This document shows positions 7,877 through 16,317 of a stretch of DNA of 64,000 bases, piece after piece. Both the position numbers and the translations under genes were made by a program. Numbering within the stretch: the first letter of the stretch is position 1; every line of letters begins with the position of its first letter. The DNA is from Roseicella aerolata (GTDB taxonomy: Bacteria; Pseudomonadota; Alphaproteobacteria; Acetobacterales; Acetobacteraceae): NCBI RefSeq assembly GCF_020523605.1, contig NZ_JAJAQI010000023.1, positions 25,607 to 89,606 on the forward strand. The letters run 5' to 3'. A model generated the notes under the pieces. That model was not told where the DNA came from and searched no databases. It worked only from the letters and a program-made list of their open reading frames with translations.

Positions 7877-8383
7877 TCAGCGGGCCGGGCCGGGCACGAC
7901 ATTGCCCTGGAAGTCGAGTGCGACGCTCACCTGCTGGCCGCCGCGCTGCGCCCGGCCGCGCCAGATGCCCTGGTCGTCCTTCTGCAGATCGGAGACGTTG
8001 GTGAAGCCCGCCGCCTCGATGCGGCTCTTCGCCTGCCCCTCGGTGAAGCTGTTCGCGCCCGGGGCCGGCGTGGTCGCGGTCCGGGTGCCGTCATCCGTGC
8101 GCACCGCGGCGTTGCCGCTATCGGTGTCGCGGGTCGGCGTGGTGGCGCCGGTGGCGGTGTCGCGGCCCGGCATGGTCGTGGCGCCGCTCGTTGCGTCACG
8201 CCCGGGCGCGGTGGCGCCGCTGCGCGCATCCGGCGCCGGCGTCGTCATGCCGGGACGGGTGGTGCTGTCCTGCGCCGCAGCATTCGGCGTGGTACGATCC
8301 GGCGTCGCGGGCGAGACCTGCGCATAGGCAGGAACGGCCGCAACCGCGCCCAGCAGCGCCAGGCGGAACATCGTCTTGCGCAT
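7877..8383 (-). CDS. Secreted PepSY-like domain protein
   Basis: A 168-aa exported protein. The N-terminus is a signal peptide (MRKTMFRLALLGAVAAVPAYA, cleavage after AYA). Residues about 22-105 are a low-complexity Thr/Pro/Asp linker (many RDT, GATT and TPTR pieces). The C-terminal 60 residues form a small PepSY-like fold: FTEGQAKSRIEAAGFTNVSD, an aromatic IW pair, then VSVALDFQGNVV. Such modules often regulate or bind envelope proteases, and a zinc metallopeptidase gene does lie next to it. First gene of a probable two-gene stress operon behind the EcfG-like promoter. Function is inferred only at domain level. Confidence 0.75.
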   Translation of the reverse strand: MRKTMFRLALLGAVAAVPAYAQVSPATPDRTTPNAAAQDSTTRPGMTTPAPDARSGATAPGRDATSGATTMPGRDTATGATTPTRDTDSGNAAVRTDDGTRTATTPAPGANSFTEGQAKSRIEAAGFTNVSDLQKDDQGIWRGRAQRGGQQVSVALDFQGNVVPGPAR

Positions 8384-8436
8384 TGGTATTTCCCGTGTGG
8401 TGGCCTTGCGGGCCCGTTGCCCGCTTGCGTGCCCCT

Positions 8437-8461
8437 AACGGCCCGCTAATCGCTGCGTTCC
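8437..8461 (-). promoter_or_regulatory. EcfG-type general stress promoter
   Basis: Read on the minus strand: GGAAC (8461-8457), 16 bases, CGTT (8440-8437). This fits the alphaproteobacterial EcfG/SigT consensus GGAAC-N16/17-CGTT exactly. It lies 53 bases before the start of the PepSY-like gene and should drive that gene and the glycine-zipper stress protein. Confidence 0.65.
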
Positions 8462-8462
8462 G

Positions 8463-9338
8463 TCACAACCGGTTTGTGCTGAAGGTGTCACAACGCCGGA
8501 TATCCCCGGACTCCAGCCCGATGCGGAACCAGCGCACCCGCTGCGCGGAACTGCCATGGGTAAAGCTTTCGGGCACCACATAGCCCTGCGACCGACGCTG
8601 CAGCCGGTCATCGCCGACGGCGGCGGCAGCAGCGATCCCGGATTCGATGTCGCCGGGTTCAAGGAAACGCTTCATCTGCTCGGTTCGCGCCGCCCAGAGT
8701 CCGGCGAAGCAATCGGCCTGCAACTCGACGCGCACCTGCAGGGCGTTCGACTCCACCTCGCCCATCCCGCGCCGCTCCTGGTCTATGCGGCGCAGGATGC
8801 CGAGCTGGTTCTGCACATGGTGCCCGACCTCATGCGCGATGACATAGGCACGGGCGAATTCGCCGGGCGCGCCCAGCTTGCGCTCCATGTCGCGGAAGAA
8901 GGCGAAGTCGAGATAGACCTTGCGATCGGCCGGGCAGTAGAAGGGGCCGACCGCGGTCTGGGCGAAGCCGCAGGCGCTCTGGGTGCCGCCGCTGAACAGC
9001 ACGAGGTTCGGCGGATCGTATTGCCGCCCCGCCTCGCGGAAGATGGCGCTCCAGGCATCCTCGGTGGTGGCCAGCACCTGCGCGACGAAGCGGCGCGGCC
9101 CGTCATCCTGGGCGACATCGGGCCTGCCGCGGCTTTCCGTGACCTGGCTCTGCGGCGGCTCACCGCCACCCGAGAGGATCACGCGCGGATCGACGCCGAG
9201 GAAGAGCGCGACAACGATCAGGACCACCGTGCCGAGGCCGCCACCGGCCACGCCGATCGGGACGCCGCGCCCCCCGAAGCCGCCGCGGCCGCGCCGGTCC
9301 TCGACATTCCCGCTTTCGCGTTCGCCTTCCAGGCGCAT
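8463..9338 (-). CDS. Neutral zinc metallopeptidase (YpfJ/KPN_02809 family)
   Basis: Membrane-anchored putative metalloprotease, 291 aa. It has a short charged N-terminus, one transmembrane helix (residues about 28-48, GVAGGGLGTVVLIVVALFLG), then a periplasmic domain. The zinc motif HEVGHH is at 169-174. The family segments GGTQSACGFAQTAVGPFYCP (117-136) and VYLDFAFF (141-148) are present, with paired cysteines 123 and 135. Start 9338 was preferred over an upstream ATG (9476), which adds an arginine-rich shadow. A GGAAC-N17-GTT element lies 41 bases upstream. Physiological substrate unknown. Confidence 0.88.
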   Translation of the reverse strand: MRLEGERESGNVEDRRGRGGFGGRGVPIGVAGGGLGTVVLIVVALFLGVDPRVILSGGGEPPQSQVTESRGRPDVAQDDGPRRFVAQVLATTEDAWSAIFREAGRQYDPPNLVLFSGGTQSACGFAQTAVGPFYCPADRKVYLDFAFFRDMERKLGAPGEFARAYVIAHEVGHHVQNQLGILRRIDQERRGMGEVESNALQVRVELQADCFAGLWAARTEQMKRFLEPGDIESGIAAAAAVGDDRLQRRSQGYVVPESFTHGSSAQRVRWFRIGLESGDIRRCDTFSTNRL

Positions 9339-9378
9339 GGCCGGCCTCCCTCCCTGGCGCGCGTGCGCCCGGGCAGGA

Positions 9379-9403
9379 AACCCCGCTTCCGGAAACTGGT
9401 TCC
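9379..9403 (-). promoter_or_regulatory. Possible EcfG-type promoter of the metallopeptidase
   Basis: Minus strand: GGAAC (9403-9399), 17 bases, GTT (9381-9379). The base before GTT is G rather than the usual C, so this is a weaker match than the one at 8437-8461. Confidence 0.35.
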
Positions 9404-9533
9404 GCAGGCGAGCGGTTGCCGAGCCGCCGGGCAGTTCCCCGGAGATCGCGAAGCTCCGGCGCCTATGTCCTGGCATACGCGCACCGGCCGCCGCCGCCGG
9501 CTCGCGGCCGCGGCGTGTTCCCGCTGCCGGGCG

Positions 9534-10769
9534 TCAGCCTTCCCGCACCACCCCCGCCGCGCGCAGCCGTGCCAGTTCGGCCTCGCCCAGCACCGGCTCC
9601 AGGATGGCCCGGTTGTGCTCGCCGAGCTTCGGCGCCGGCCGCGCCAGGATGCCCGGCGTGGCGGAGAGCCGCGGCACCATGCCGTGCATCGGCAGCCACC
9701 CCTCCGGCATCTCATCATCCGGCACCTCGATCACCGCCTCGCGCTCCACGACATAGCGGTCCTCGGCCAGCATCCCGGCATCCATGATCGGCCCGATGGT
9801 GACACCCGCCCTGTCGAAATGCGCCAGCGTCTCCTCCAGCGTCATCCCGCGGATGTAATCGGCGATGATGGCATCCAGCTCGTCGCTGTGCCGGAGCCGG
9901 TCGGTGTTGGTGCGGAAGCGGGGATCGGTGATCAGCGCCGATTGCCCGATGCTGCGCAGCAGCTTCTCCGTCATGCCCTGCGTCGAGGCCGAGAGGCAGA
10001 CCCACCCCCCATCCTTCGTGCGATAGGCATTGCGCGGCACGGCATTGGTGCTGCGGCTGCCCGTCCGCGGCTTGATCTGGCGCGTGAGCTGCCAGTTGGC
10101 GTGCTGCGGCTCCATCATGACATGGATGGGGTCGAAGAGCGTCTGGTCGATCACCTGCCCCTGCCCGGTCGCCTCGGCATGGCGCAGCGCGATCATCGCC
10201 GCCGCCGCGCCATAGAGGCCGGCATAGCCATCCGCCATGTACATCGGCGGCAGCACCGGCTCCCGGTCCGCGAAGCCGTTGACGGCGGCGAAACCCGAAT
10301 AGCCCTCCACCAGCGTGCCGAAGCCGGGCTTGTGGCGGTAGGGCCCGTCCTGGCCCCAGCCGCTGACGCGGACGATGACGAGGCGCGGGTTGATCGCCAG
10401 CAGCAGCTCGGGCGCGAGACCCATCATCTCCAGCACGCCGGGCCGGAAGCTCTCGACGAAGATCGCGGCGCCGTCCACCAGCCGCTTCACCACCGCAATC
10501 GCTTCCAGGTTCCGCAGATCGAGGCAGATCGAGAGCTTGTTGCGGCTCAGCGTCTTCCAGGTGGTGGAGATGCCCCGGGTGCGCCAGGCGCGCAGCGTGT
10601 CGCCCTCCGGCGGCTCCACCTTCACCACCTCGGCGCCGTGATCGGCCAGCACCTTGGTCAGCAGGTTGCCCGCGACCAGGCGCGAGAGGTCCACCACGCG
10701 CAGGCCCTGCAGGGCGCTGGTGGCGGCGGGGTCGAATTCGCGGCGATGCGGCACGGGTCTCTCGCTCAT
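9534..10769 (-). CDS. CaiB/BaiF (class III) CoA-transferase
   Basis: Formyl-CoA-transferase-type enzyme that moves CoA between carboxylic acids through an aspartyl-CoA anhydride. The 411-aa length is typical. It shows LQGLRVVDLSRLVAGNLLTKVLADHGAEVVKVEPP split over residues about 21-55, then SGWGQDGPYR. The catalytic Asp lies in PPMYMADGYAGLYG, followed by HAEATGQGQVIDQTL. Its ATG overlaps the stop of the upstream TctC gene by four bases (10766-10769), so receptor and transferase are translationally coupled. The ligand of the receptor is therefore probably an acid activated by this enzyme (inference). Confidence 0.93.
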   Translation of the reverse strand: MSERPVPHRREFDPAATSALQGLRVVDLSRLVAGNLLTKVLADHGAEVVKVEPPEGDTLRAWRTRGISTTWKTLSRNKLSICLDLRNLEAIAVVKRLVDGAAIFVESFRPGVLEMMGLAPELLLAINPRLVIVRVSGWGQDGPYRHKPGFGTLVEGYSGFAAVNGFADREPVLPPMYMADGYAGLYGAAAAMIALRHAEATGQGQVIDQTLFDPIHVMMEPQHANWQLTRQIKPRTGSRSTNAVPRNAYRTKDGGWVCLSASTQGMTEKLLRSIGQSALITDPRFRTNTDRLRHSDELDAIIADYIRGMTLEETLAHFDRAGVTIGPIMDAGMLAEDRYVVEREAVIEVPDDEMPEGWLPMHGMVPRLSATPGILARPAPKLGEHNRAILEPVLGEAELARLRAAGVVREG

Positions 10770-11743
10770 TCTGCGCGGATATTGGCGGCCTGCGCGACCT
10801 GACGCCAGCGGGCGAGGTCGGCGCGCAGCAGGCTGGCGAATTCCTCCGGCCCGACCGGCGAGGGCGTGTCTCCCTCGCCGTCATAGACGCGACGCAGCGT
10901 GGGATCGCCCAGCGCCTCGTTGGCAGCGGCATGGATGGCGCGCCGGATCTCCGGCGGCACGCCCTTCGGCGCCAGCAGCCCCCACCAGATCGCCACCTCG
11001 TAATCCACCCCCTGCTCCTTCACGGTTCGCACCGGCGGCACCTCCGGCGGCAGGCCGCCGCCCCTGTCGCCCTCCATGGGCGCGGTTGCGGCGATGACGC
11101 GCACCCGCTGCTCCCGGATCGCCGCATTGGCGCTGGCGACCGTCGTGATCAGGAGCTGGATGTTGCCCGCGACTAGGTCGGTCACCGCCGGCGCCGTGCC
11201 GCGGTAGGGCACGTGGCTCATGCGGATGCCGGCGGCCTGGCAGAAATACTCGGTGATGAAGTGGTTGATCCCGCCGGCGCCCAAACTGCCGTAGTCGATC
11301 GAGCCCGGCTTCTCCTTCGCCAGCCGGACCAGCGAGCCGACGTCCCGCGCCGGGTGGCTCGGGTTCAGCAGGATGAAGAAGGGCGCCCGGGCCAGCACGG
11401 CGATGGCGTCGAAGCTCCCCTCCGCATCCCAGGGCGTCTTCTGGATGACCGCCGAGGTGGCGAAGGAGGAGGAGGTGACCATCAGCGTAGTGCCATCGGC
11501 CGGCGCCTGGGCGACCTGCGCCGCGCCGATGGCGCCGCCCGCGCCGCCGCGATTCTCGATGACGAAGGGCTGGCCGAGCCGGGCCTGCAGCCGCTCCGCC
11601 AGCGGCCGCGCCACCACGTCATTCGACCCGCCCGGCGGGAAGGGCACGACGACGCGCACCGGCCGGTTCGGCCAGGCGCCCTGGGCGCGGGCGATGGCAG
11701 GGGCCGCGAGCGTGGCGGCGAAGAGGGTCCGACGGGCGATCAT
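10766..11743 (-). CDS. TctC/Bug solute-binding receptor
   Basis: Periplasmic receptor, 325 aa. The signal peptide is MIARRTLFAATLAAPAIARA, then WPNRPVRVVVPFPPGGSNDV, VIENRGGAGGAIG and MSHVPYRGTAPAVTDLVAG, all standard Bug motifs. It precedes and overlaps (ATGA) the CoA-transferase gene. No TctA or TctB membrane genes are present. Some relatives also serve as extracytoplasmic sensors, so a pure transport role is not certain. Confidence 0.93.
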   Translation of the reverse strand: MIARRTLFAATLAAPAIARAQGAWPNRPVRVVVPFPPGGSNDVVARPLAERLQARLGQPFVIENRGGAGGAIGAAQVAQAPADGTTLMVTSSSFATSAVIQKTPWDAEGSFDAIAVLARAPFFILLNPSHPARDVGSLVRLAKEKPGSIDYGSLGAGGINHFITEYFCQAAGIRMSHVPYRGTAPAVTDLVAGNIQLLITTVASANAAIREQRVRVIAATAPMEGDRGGGLPPEVPPVRTVKEQGVDYEVAIWWGLLAPKGVPPEIRRAIHAAANEALGDPTLRRVYDGEGDTPSPVGPEEFASLLRADLARWRQVAQAANIRAE

Positions 11744-11901
11744 GCGGCCGCCTTTCCCGCCGTGGCGGGGCGGTGCGGCACCCCACCTCCGGGTGACCGG
11801 CCCGGCGTGGCGCCCGGCGCCGCGCCGGTCGGTTCGATCGAGAGCATGGACTGTTCCTCCGTTGCCTCGATCCTGGCACCGCCCGGCGCGCCGTCAACGC
11901 C

Positions 11902-12753
11902 CTAGCCCGGCCGCAGCGTCGCCCCCAGCTTCCCCGTCCCCGCCGCGCCGGCATAGAGGATGGCCAGTTGCCGATCGAGCACGGCGGCATGCCGGGCGAC
12001 GGCATCCGGGTGCATCTCCGCTTCCGGCGGGACCTCATGCTCGAAATGGTGATGCCGGTCATTGCCGCGCACCAGCAGGGCGCTGCCGCGCGCGCCATCC
12101 TTCTGGCTGAGATGCGTCGGGATGTAGCGGATGGCGAAGCCGATCCGCGGCCAGTTCGCCCGGTTCGGCTCGGAGCCATGCACGATCAGCACGTGGTGCA
12201 GGCTCATCTCGCCCGGCTGCAGCGTGATGTCGACCGCCTCTCGCTCATCCACCTCCACCGCCACCTCCTGCCCGCGCGAGAGCAGGTTGTCCTGGGCGAA
12301 GGTATCGGTATGCGGCACCGGGCTGAGATGCGTGCCCGGCACCACGCGCATGCAGCCGCTCTGCGGCAGGCTCGGGGTGAAGGCGATCCAGGCGGTGACG
12401 ACATCCGGGCTGGACAGGCCCCAATAGGTGCCGTCCTGGTGCCAGGAGACATAGGCAGGATCGCCCGCATCCTTCATGAAGAACTGGCTGGCCCAGCAGA
12501 GGATATCCGGCCCGATCACGCTCTCCACCGCGTCCAGCACCGCCGGATGGGCGACGACCTCATGCATCCAGGGGAAGAGGAGATGCGGCTTCTGGTTCAT
12601 CCGCCCCGCCAGCCTTCCGCCGAGCCGCGCCTCGGTCGCCTTCAGGCGGTCCAGCAGGCCGGCGGCCTCCCCGGGCGCGAAGACACGGACCGGGAAGTGG
12701 TAGCCGCGGCGATGGTACTCCGCCACCGCAGCATCGGGGAGGGAAGCGGCCAT
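11902..12753 (-). CDS. Phytanoyl-CoA dioxygenase (PhyH) family Fe(II)/2-oxoglutarate oxygenase
   Basis: Non-haem iron hydroxylase of small-molecule substrates, 283 aa. The iron triad is readable: HQD in SWHQDGTYWGL (His and Asp) and the distal His in IVHGSEPN, followed about ten residues later by the 2-oxoglutarate Arg in NWPRIGFAIRYIP. A double-stranded beta-helix pattern surrounds these. ATG at 12753 was chosen; an in-frame ATG seven codons upstream is less likely. It is separated by 158 bases from the TctC gene on the same strand, so it may or may not be in that operon. Substrate unknown. Confidence 0.88.
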   Translation of the reverse strand: MAASLPDAAVAEYHRRGYHFPVRVFAPGEAAGLLDRLKATEARLGGRLAGRMNQKPHLLFPWMHEVVAHPAVLDAVESVIGPDILCWASQFFMKDAGDPAYVSWHQDGTYWGLSSPDVVTAWIAFTPSLPQSGCMRVVPGTHLSPVPHTDTFAQDNLLSRGQEVAVEVDEREAVDITLQPGEMSLHHVLIVHGSEPNRANWPRIGFAIRYIPTHLSQKDGARGSALLVRGNDRHHHFEHEVPPEAEMHPDAVARHAAVLDRQLAILYAGAAGTGKLGATLRPG

Positions 12754-12854
12754 GGGTTTCCTCCGTGCCCTCAAAGCGGGACGGCGGAGGCGAGCATGGT
12801 GCCCCGGCGGCTGTCAATCGCGGCGCTTGTCGCTGCCCCCCGGCCCCGCCTGCT

Positions 12855-12954
12855 GCGGATTGCATTCGGAGATGCACACCACTCCGCTGTAGTTCATCAA
12901 CTGCAGAGCAGATTCACGCTCCCGGGCGCTCACGCCCGTCCGCGATCTGCTCTA
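12855..12954 (+). repeat. Composite palindromic repeat, full copy 2
   Basis: Degenerate hairpin 1 (GCGGATTGCATTCGG at 12855-12869, closing CTCCGC by 12886), then hairpin 2 with perfect outer arms GAGCAGA (12906-12912) and TCTGCTC (12946-12952) and inner CCCGGGCG/CGCCCG. It ends CTCTAG like copy 1 and lies between the divergent phyH and cinA-like genes. Confidence 0.75.
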
Positions 12955-12982
12955 GCGTTCCGGCGAAGCGGAGGAACGCCCC

Positions 12983-13471
12983 ATGGAAACCCTGCTGCCC
13001 ATCGCCGCCCGCGCCGGCACCCTGCTGAAGGCGCGTGGCGAGACCATCGCCGTCGCCGAGAGTTCGGCCGGCGGGCTCGTCTCGGCGGCGCTGCTCGCGG
13101 TGCCCGGTGCCTCGGCCTATTTCCTCGGCGGCACCGTGGTCTATACCCGCGCGGCAAGGGAGGCGCTGCTGGCCATCCCGGCGGAGAAGCTGGACGGCAT
13201 CCGCCCGGCGAGCGAGCCCTATGCGGCGCTGCTGGCCGAGAGCGTGCGGGCGAAGCTCGGCACCACCTGGGGCCTGGGCGAGACCGGCGCGACCGGCCCG
13301 ACCGGCAACCGCTACGGCGACCCGGCCGGCCATGCCTGCATCGCGGTGGCCGGCCCGGTCGGGCGGACGCTGATGATCCGCACCGGGAGCGACGACCGGA
13401 TCGGCAACATGCGGACGTTCGGGGCGAGGCTGCTGACCTTGCTGGTGGAGTGCCTGGAAGCCGGCAGGTAG
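12983..13471 (+). CDS. pncC: CinA-family nicotinamide-nucleotide amidase (PncC-type)
   Basis: Stand-alone CinA C-terminal domain, 162 aa, the usual PncC size. It deamidates NMN to NaMN in the pyridine-nucleotide salvage cycle. The family core is visible: TIAVAESSAGGLVSAALLAV (with the Ser nucleophile region), GASAYFLGGTVVYT, and GETGATGPTGNRYGDPAGH near residues 96-115, ending in a TFGARLLTLLVECL helix. It is preceded by the palindromic repeat and followed by about 260 bases without a convincing gene. Confidence 0.88.
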   Translation: METLLPIAARAGTLLKARGETIAVAESSAGGLVSAALLAVPGASAYFLGGTVVYTRAAREALLAIPAEKLDGIRPASEPYAALLAESVRAKLGTTWGLGETGATGPTGNRYGDPAGHACIAVAGPVGRTLMIRTGSDDRIGNMRTFGARLLTLLVECLEAGR

Positions 13472-13735
13472 CGGGCAAGGTCCTGCCTTCCCCGGGCCGG
13501 GTTGACGCCGACCGCGGGAGATCCTGCGGGGCGGCCCCGCTTCCACCGCTCCCCGGCAGGACGCGAAGGCCCGGTCGCTATCCGGAAGCCGACGCCGCCC
13601 GGGACATCCCGCAAGCCGGACCAAATGCCGGCCCGGCATGGGGTTGATCCCCTTCACGGTCTTCGGGCCACGAAGCCGCACCGGATGCTCCGGCCCGAAG
13701 CCTCCTGCATGGCGGAACCGGGCCCCTGGCCCTGG

Positions 13736-13933
13736 TCAGCCGAGGAAGCCCCAGGTCGCGAAGGCGACGAGGGCGGCCACATAGATGGTCTGCAGGGTTT
13801 CCTTGACCACTACGGCCTTTCCGCCACGTTGCCCGTGCCAAGGGCGGGAAAGGGCAGCGTGCATGGAAAGACTCTGCCGGGCGGGGGCGTCAAACCGGTC
13901 CGCGATGAACAGCACCCTCTCCCGCTGCGCCAT
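13736..13933 (-). CDS. Possible small one-helix membrane protein
   Basis: A 65-aa ORF starting MAQRERVLFIADRFDAPARQ with a C-terminal hydrophobic helix (TIYVAALVAFATWGFLG). A GGAGA sequence lies six bases before the ATG on the minus strand. I do not recognise a family. A soluble N-terminal part plus a tail anchor is plausible, but chance ORFs of this size are common in such GC-rich DNA. Confidence 0.4.
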   Translation of the reverse strand: MAQRERVLFIADRFDAPARQSLSMHAALSRPWHGQRGGKAVVVKETLQTIYVAALVAFATWGFLG

Positions 13934-14166
13934 GATCGGTCTCCTGTCCGCGCATGGCTGGCTAATGCAGCGGCCGCGACGACCGTGTGACGGATGCGAG
14001 ACCCTTATGTGACGCTCGACGCCGCCTTGGGCGCCTGATCGGCCGCCCCGCCCCGATCATGCCGGACCTGCCGCGGGAGGCGCCACGGGCGCAGAGCCTC
14101 CAGCGCGGAGATGCAACCTGCCGCAGGCAAGGGGGCCAGCCCTCTGCTGTCGGTCTCTGGCTGCAG

Positions 14167-14213
14167 GGCAGAGTCCGCTCCCGGGCCTTCACGCCCGTCC
14201 GCGATCCGTACTA
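14167..14213 (+). repeat. Palindromic repeat, hairpin-2 half copy
   Basis: Matches hairpin 2 of the composite repeat: CGCTCCCGGGC, TTCACGCCCGTCCGCGAT, ending ACTAG. The upstream hairpin 1 is not recognisable. Its terminal CTA (14211-14213) is the stop codon (TAG, minus strand) of the acyl-CoA dehydrogenase gene. Confidence 0.7.
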
Positions 14214-15377
14214 GAAGTATCCCAGGCCCAGGATGCCGTCGGGACCGGGATCCTCGCCCGCCAGCCTGCGGCCGATCAGGTCGCGCAGGGTCTCGGAGGC
14301 GCCGCCGCCGAGCGAGCCGTAGCGCGCCCCGCGGTACAGGCGGGACACCGGGTACTCGTCGGTGAAGCCGAAGCCGCCATGCAGCTGCACCGCCTCGCTC
14401 GTCACGCGGATCGCCATCTCGTTGCAGAACACCTTGGCGGTGGCGGCGAGGAAGGGGTCCGGGAAGGGATCGGCGGTCCAGCAGGCACGGTAGAGCAGGC
14501 CACGCGCCGCCTCGATATCCTTGTACATGTCGGCCAGTTTCCAGCGCACGCCCTGGAAATCGGCGATCGGCCTGCCGAAGACCGGCCGGTCCCGGACATA
14601 GCGCACCGCCTCGTCGAAGGCGCCCTCCGCCAGGCCGAGGCTGATCGCCGGGTTCAGGCAACGCTGGGTGTTGAAGGCGCTCAGCAGCTTCCGGAAGCCA
14701 TCCTCGCGGAGGACAAGGTTCTCAAGCGGCAGTTCGACATCCTCGAAGCGCACCTCGTGCAGGTTCTCGCCACCCATGGTGTGGAAGCTGCCGGTGACGG
14801 CGAGGCCCGGCGTGCCGCGCTCGACCAGGACGCAGCCGATGCCCTCCCGCCCCGGCCGGCCATCGATCCGGGTGAAGACGACGAACATGCCAGCCTCCTC
14901 CGCCCGGCTGATCAGCGTCTTCACGCCGTTCACCACCACGCGGTCGCCGCGCAGCACGGCATTGGTGCGGTAATTCGCCACATCGGTGCCCGCATGCGGC
15001 TCCGTCATGCAGATGGAGAGGATGCACTCCCCGCTGACCACCTGCGGCAGGATGCGGCTGCGGATGCTCTCCGGCGCATAGCGGGCGATGACGCGGGTCT
15101 GCACCCCCGCCTCGCCCAGCACCGCCATGGCGGTGGGGTAGCAGACCTTCGCCAGTTCCTCGAGCACGAGGGCCGTCTCGAAGACCGGCAGGCCGAGGCC
15201 GCCATATTCCTCGGGCACGCTCATCCCGAGCACGCCGAGCGAGGCGAGGTCGCGAATATTCTCCCAGGGGAAGGTGCCGTCCATCCAGCGCAGGGCGCGC
15301 TGGCGGAAGCGGGTCTGCGCCATCTCCCGCACCGGCGTGATCAGCGCGCGCTGCGCCTCGGTGAGCCTGAATTCCAT
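14211..15377 (-). CDS. Acyl-CoA dehydrogenase family protein
   Basis: FAD-dependent acyl-CoA oxidising enzyme, 388 aa from the ATG at 15377 (an ATG seven codons earlier is possible). Visible: SVPEEYGGLGLPVFETALVL in the N-terminal helical domain, CMTEPHAGTDV in the beta domain, FHTMGGENLHEV, and the C-terminal GDA-type run with QLHGGFGFTDEYPVSRLYR. The segment that is usually YEGTSE reads LGGGASE, so the medium-chain-type catalytic Glu is Gly here. The base may be supplied from another helix, as in isovaleryl-CoA dehydrogenase, or the enzyme may have a different acyl substrate. The gene runs into a palindromic repeat that provides its stop. Confidence 0.88.
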   Translation of the reverse strand: MEFRLTEAQRALITPVREMAQTRFRQRALRWMDGTFPWENIRDLASLGVLGMSVPEEYGGLGLPVFETALVLEELAKVCYPTAMAVLGEAGVQTRVIARYAPESIRSRILPQVVSGECILSICMTEPHAGTDVANYRTNAVLRGDRVVVNGVKTLISRAEEAGMFVVFTRIDGRPGREGIGCVLVERGTPGLAVTGSFHTMGGENLHEVRFEDVELPLENLVLREDGFRKLLSAFNTQRCLNPAISLGLAEGAFDEAVRYVRDRPVFGRPIADFQGVRWKLADMYKDIEAARGLLYRACWTADPFPDPFLAATAKVFCNEMAIRVTSEAVQLHGGFGFTDEYPVSRLYRGARYGSLGGGASETLRDLIGRRLAGEDPGPDGILGLGYF

Positions 15378-15452
15378 CGCTGCCGCCCGTTCCGCCAAAT
15401 CTGCCCCACCCGCCGGCGCTGGTGGGCATGGGACGGAATGCCCCGCCCTGCC

Positions 15453-16226
15453 CTACCCCCTGAATTGCGCGCCGGCATCCACATCGAGCGTCGAGCCGGA
15501 CAGGTAGCCGCCCCGCGGGCTGGCGCAGAACACAGCGAGGTCGGCAATCTCCTCCGGCTTGCCCGCACGGCCCAGCGGCAGGCCGGAGAGCATCTCCTCC
15601 CACCGGCTCTCATCGCCCCATTTCGTCCGGGCGCGGCTTCGGGAGATGGTGATGATCCGCTCCGTCATGGTCGCGCCGGGCGCGATGCCAACGACGCGCA
15701 CATTGTTGTCCGGCGTCTTGCCGCCGAGCGCGGCGGTGAAGGCGATGAGCGAGGCATTGCCGGCCGCGCCGCAGATATAGTCGGCGCGCGGCGCCCGGCC
15801 CGCCATGCCGATGATGTTGACGATGACGCCGTCGCGCTTCGCCTCCATCCCCGGCAAATAGAGCTGCGTCAGGTGGATGTAGCCGAAGACCTTCAGCGCC
15901 CAGGCCTGCTGCCAGCGCTCCAGGGAGATGTCATGCACCGTCCCGCCCGGAATGGCGCCGGCATTGTTCACCAGGATGTCGATTTCGGGGAAGGCGGCCT
16001 GCAGCGCGACGCGCGCCGTCGGGTCCGAGAGGTCGCCGGCCTGCACCGCGATGTTCACCTGGTGGCGCGATCGGATCTCGCCCGCCGCCTTCTCCAGCGC
16101 CGCCTGGTCGCGGGAGGCGAGGATAAGGTCGCAGCCTTCCGCCGCGAAGGCCTGGGCGCAGGCCAGGCCGATGCCCTTCGAGCCGCCGGTGATCAGCACC
16201 CGCTTGCCGCGGATCTCCATATCCAT
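15453..16226 (-). CDS. Short-chain dehydrogenase/reductase, atypical active site
   Basis: NAD(P)-binding Rossmann protein of 257 aa. Cofactor motif ITGGSKGIGLA and the NNAGA strand are intact, and the C-terminal G.YLSGSTLDVDAG motif is present. The catalytic YxxxK is not: the conserved Tyr lies in ADYICGAAGN, where position +4 is Ala. The catalytic Ser region reads IIGMAGRAP. Either a subgroup with a different proton relay or a non-classical function is implied. Start at 16226 follows GGGGGAGACGG; a second ATG follows at 16220. It is divergent from the DUF2459 gene. Confidence 0.82.
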   Translation of the reverse strand: MDMEIRGKRVLITGGSKGIGLACAQAFAAEGCDLILASRDQAALEKAAGEIRSRHQVNIAVQAGDLSDPTARVALQAAFPEIDILVNNAGAIPGGTVHDISLERWQQAWALKVFGYIHLTQLYLPGMEAKRDGVIVNIIGMAGRAPRADYICGAAGNASLIAFTAALGGKTPDNNVRVVGIAPGATMTERIITISRSRARTKWGDESRWEEMLSGLPLGRAGKPEEIADLAVFCASPRGGYLSGSTLDVDAGAQFRG

Positions 16227-16317
16227 GTCCGTCTCCCCCGCGGTGGGCGCCGCTTGCGCCGGCCCGGCGCGCATGCGAACCGCTCGGGACCGCCAGCGCA
16301 GGACCATCTGTTTCCGC

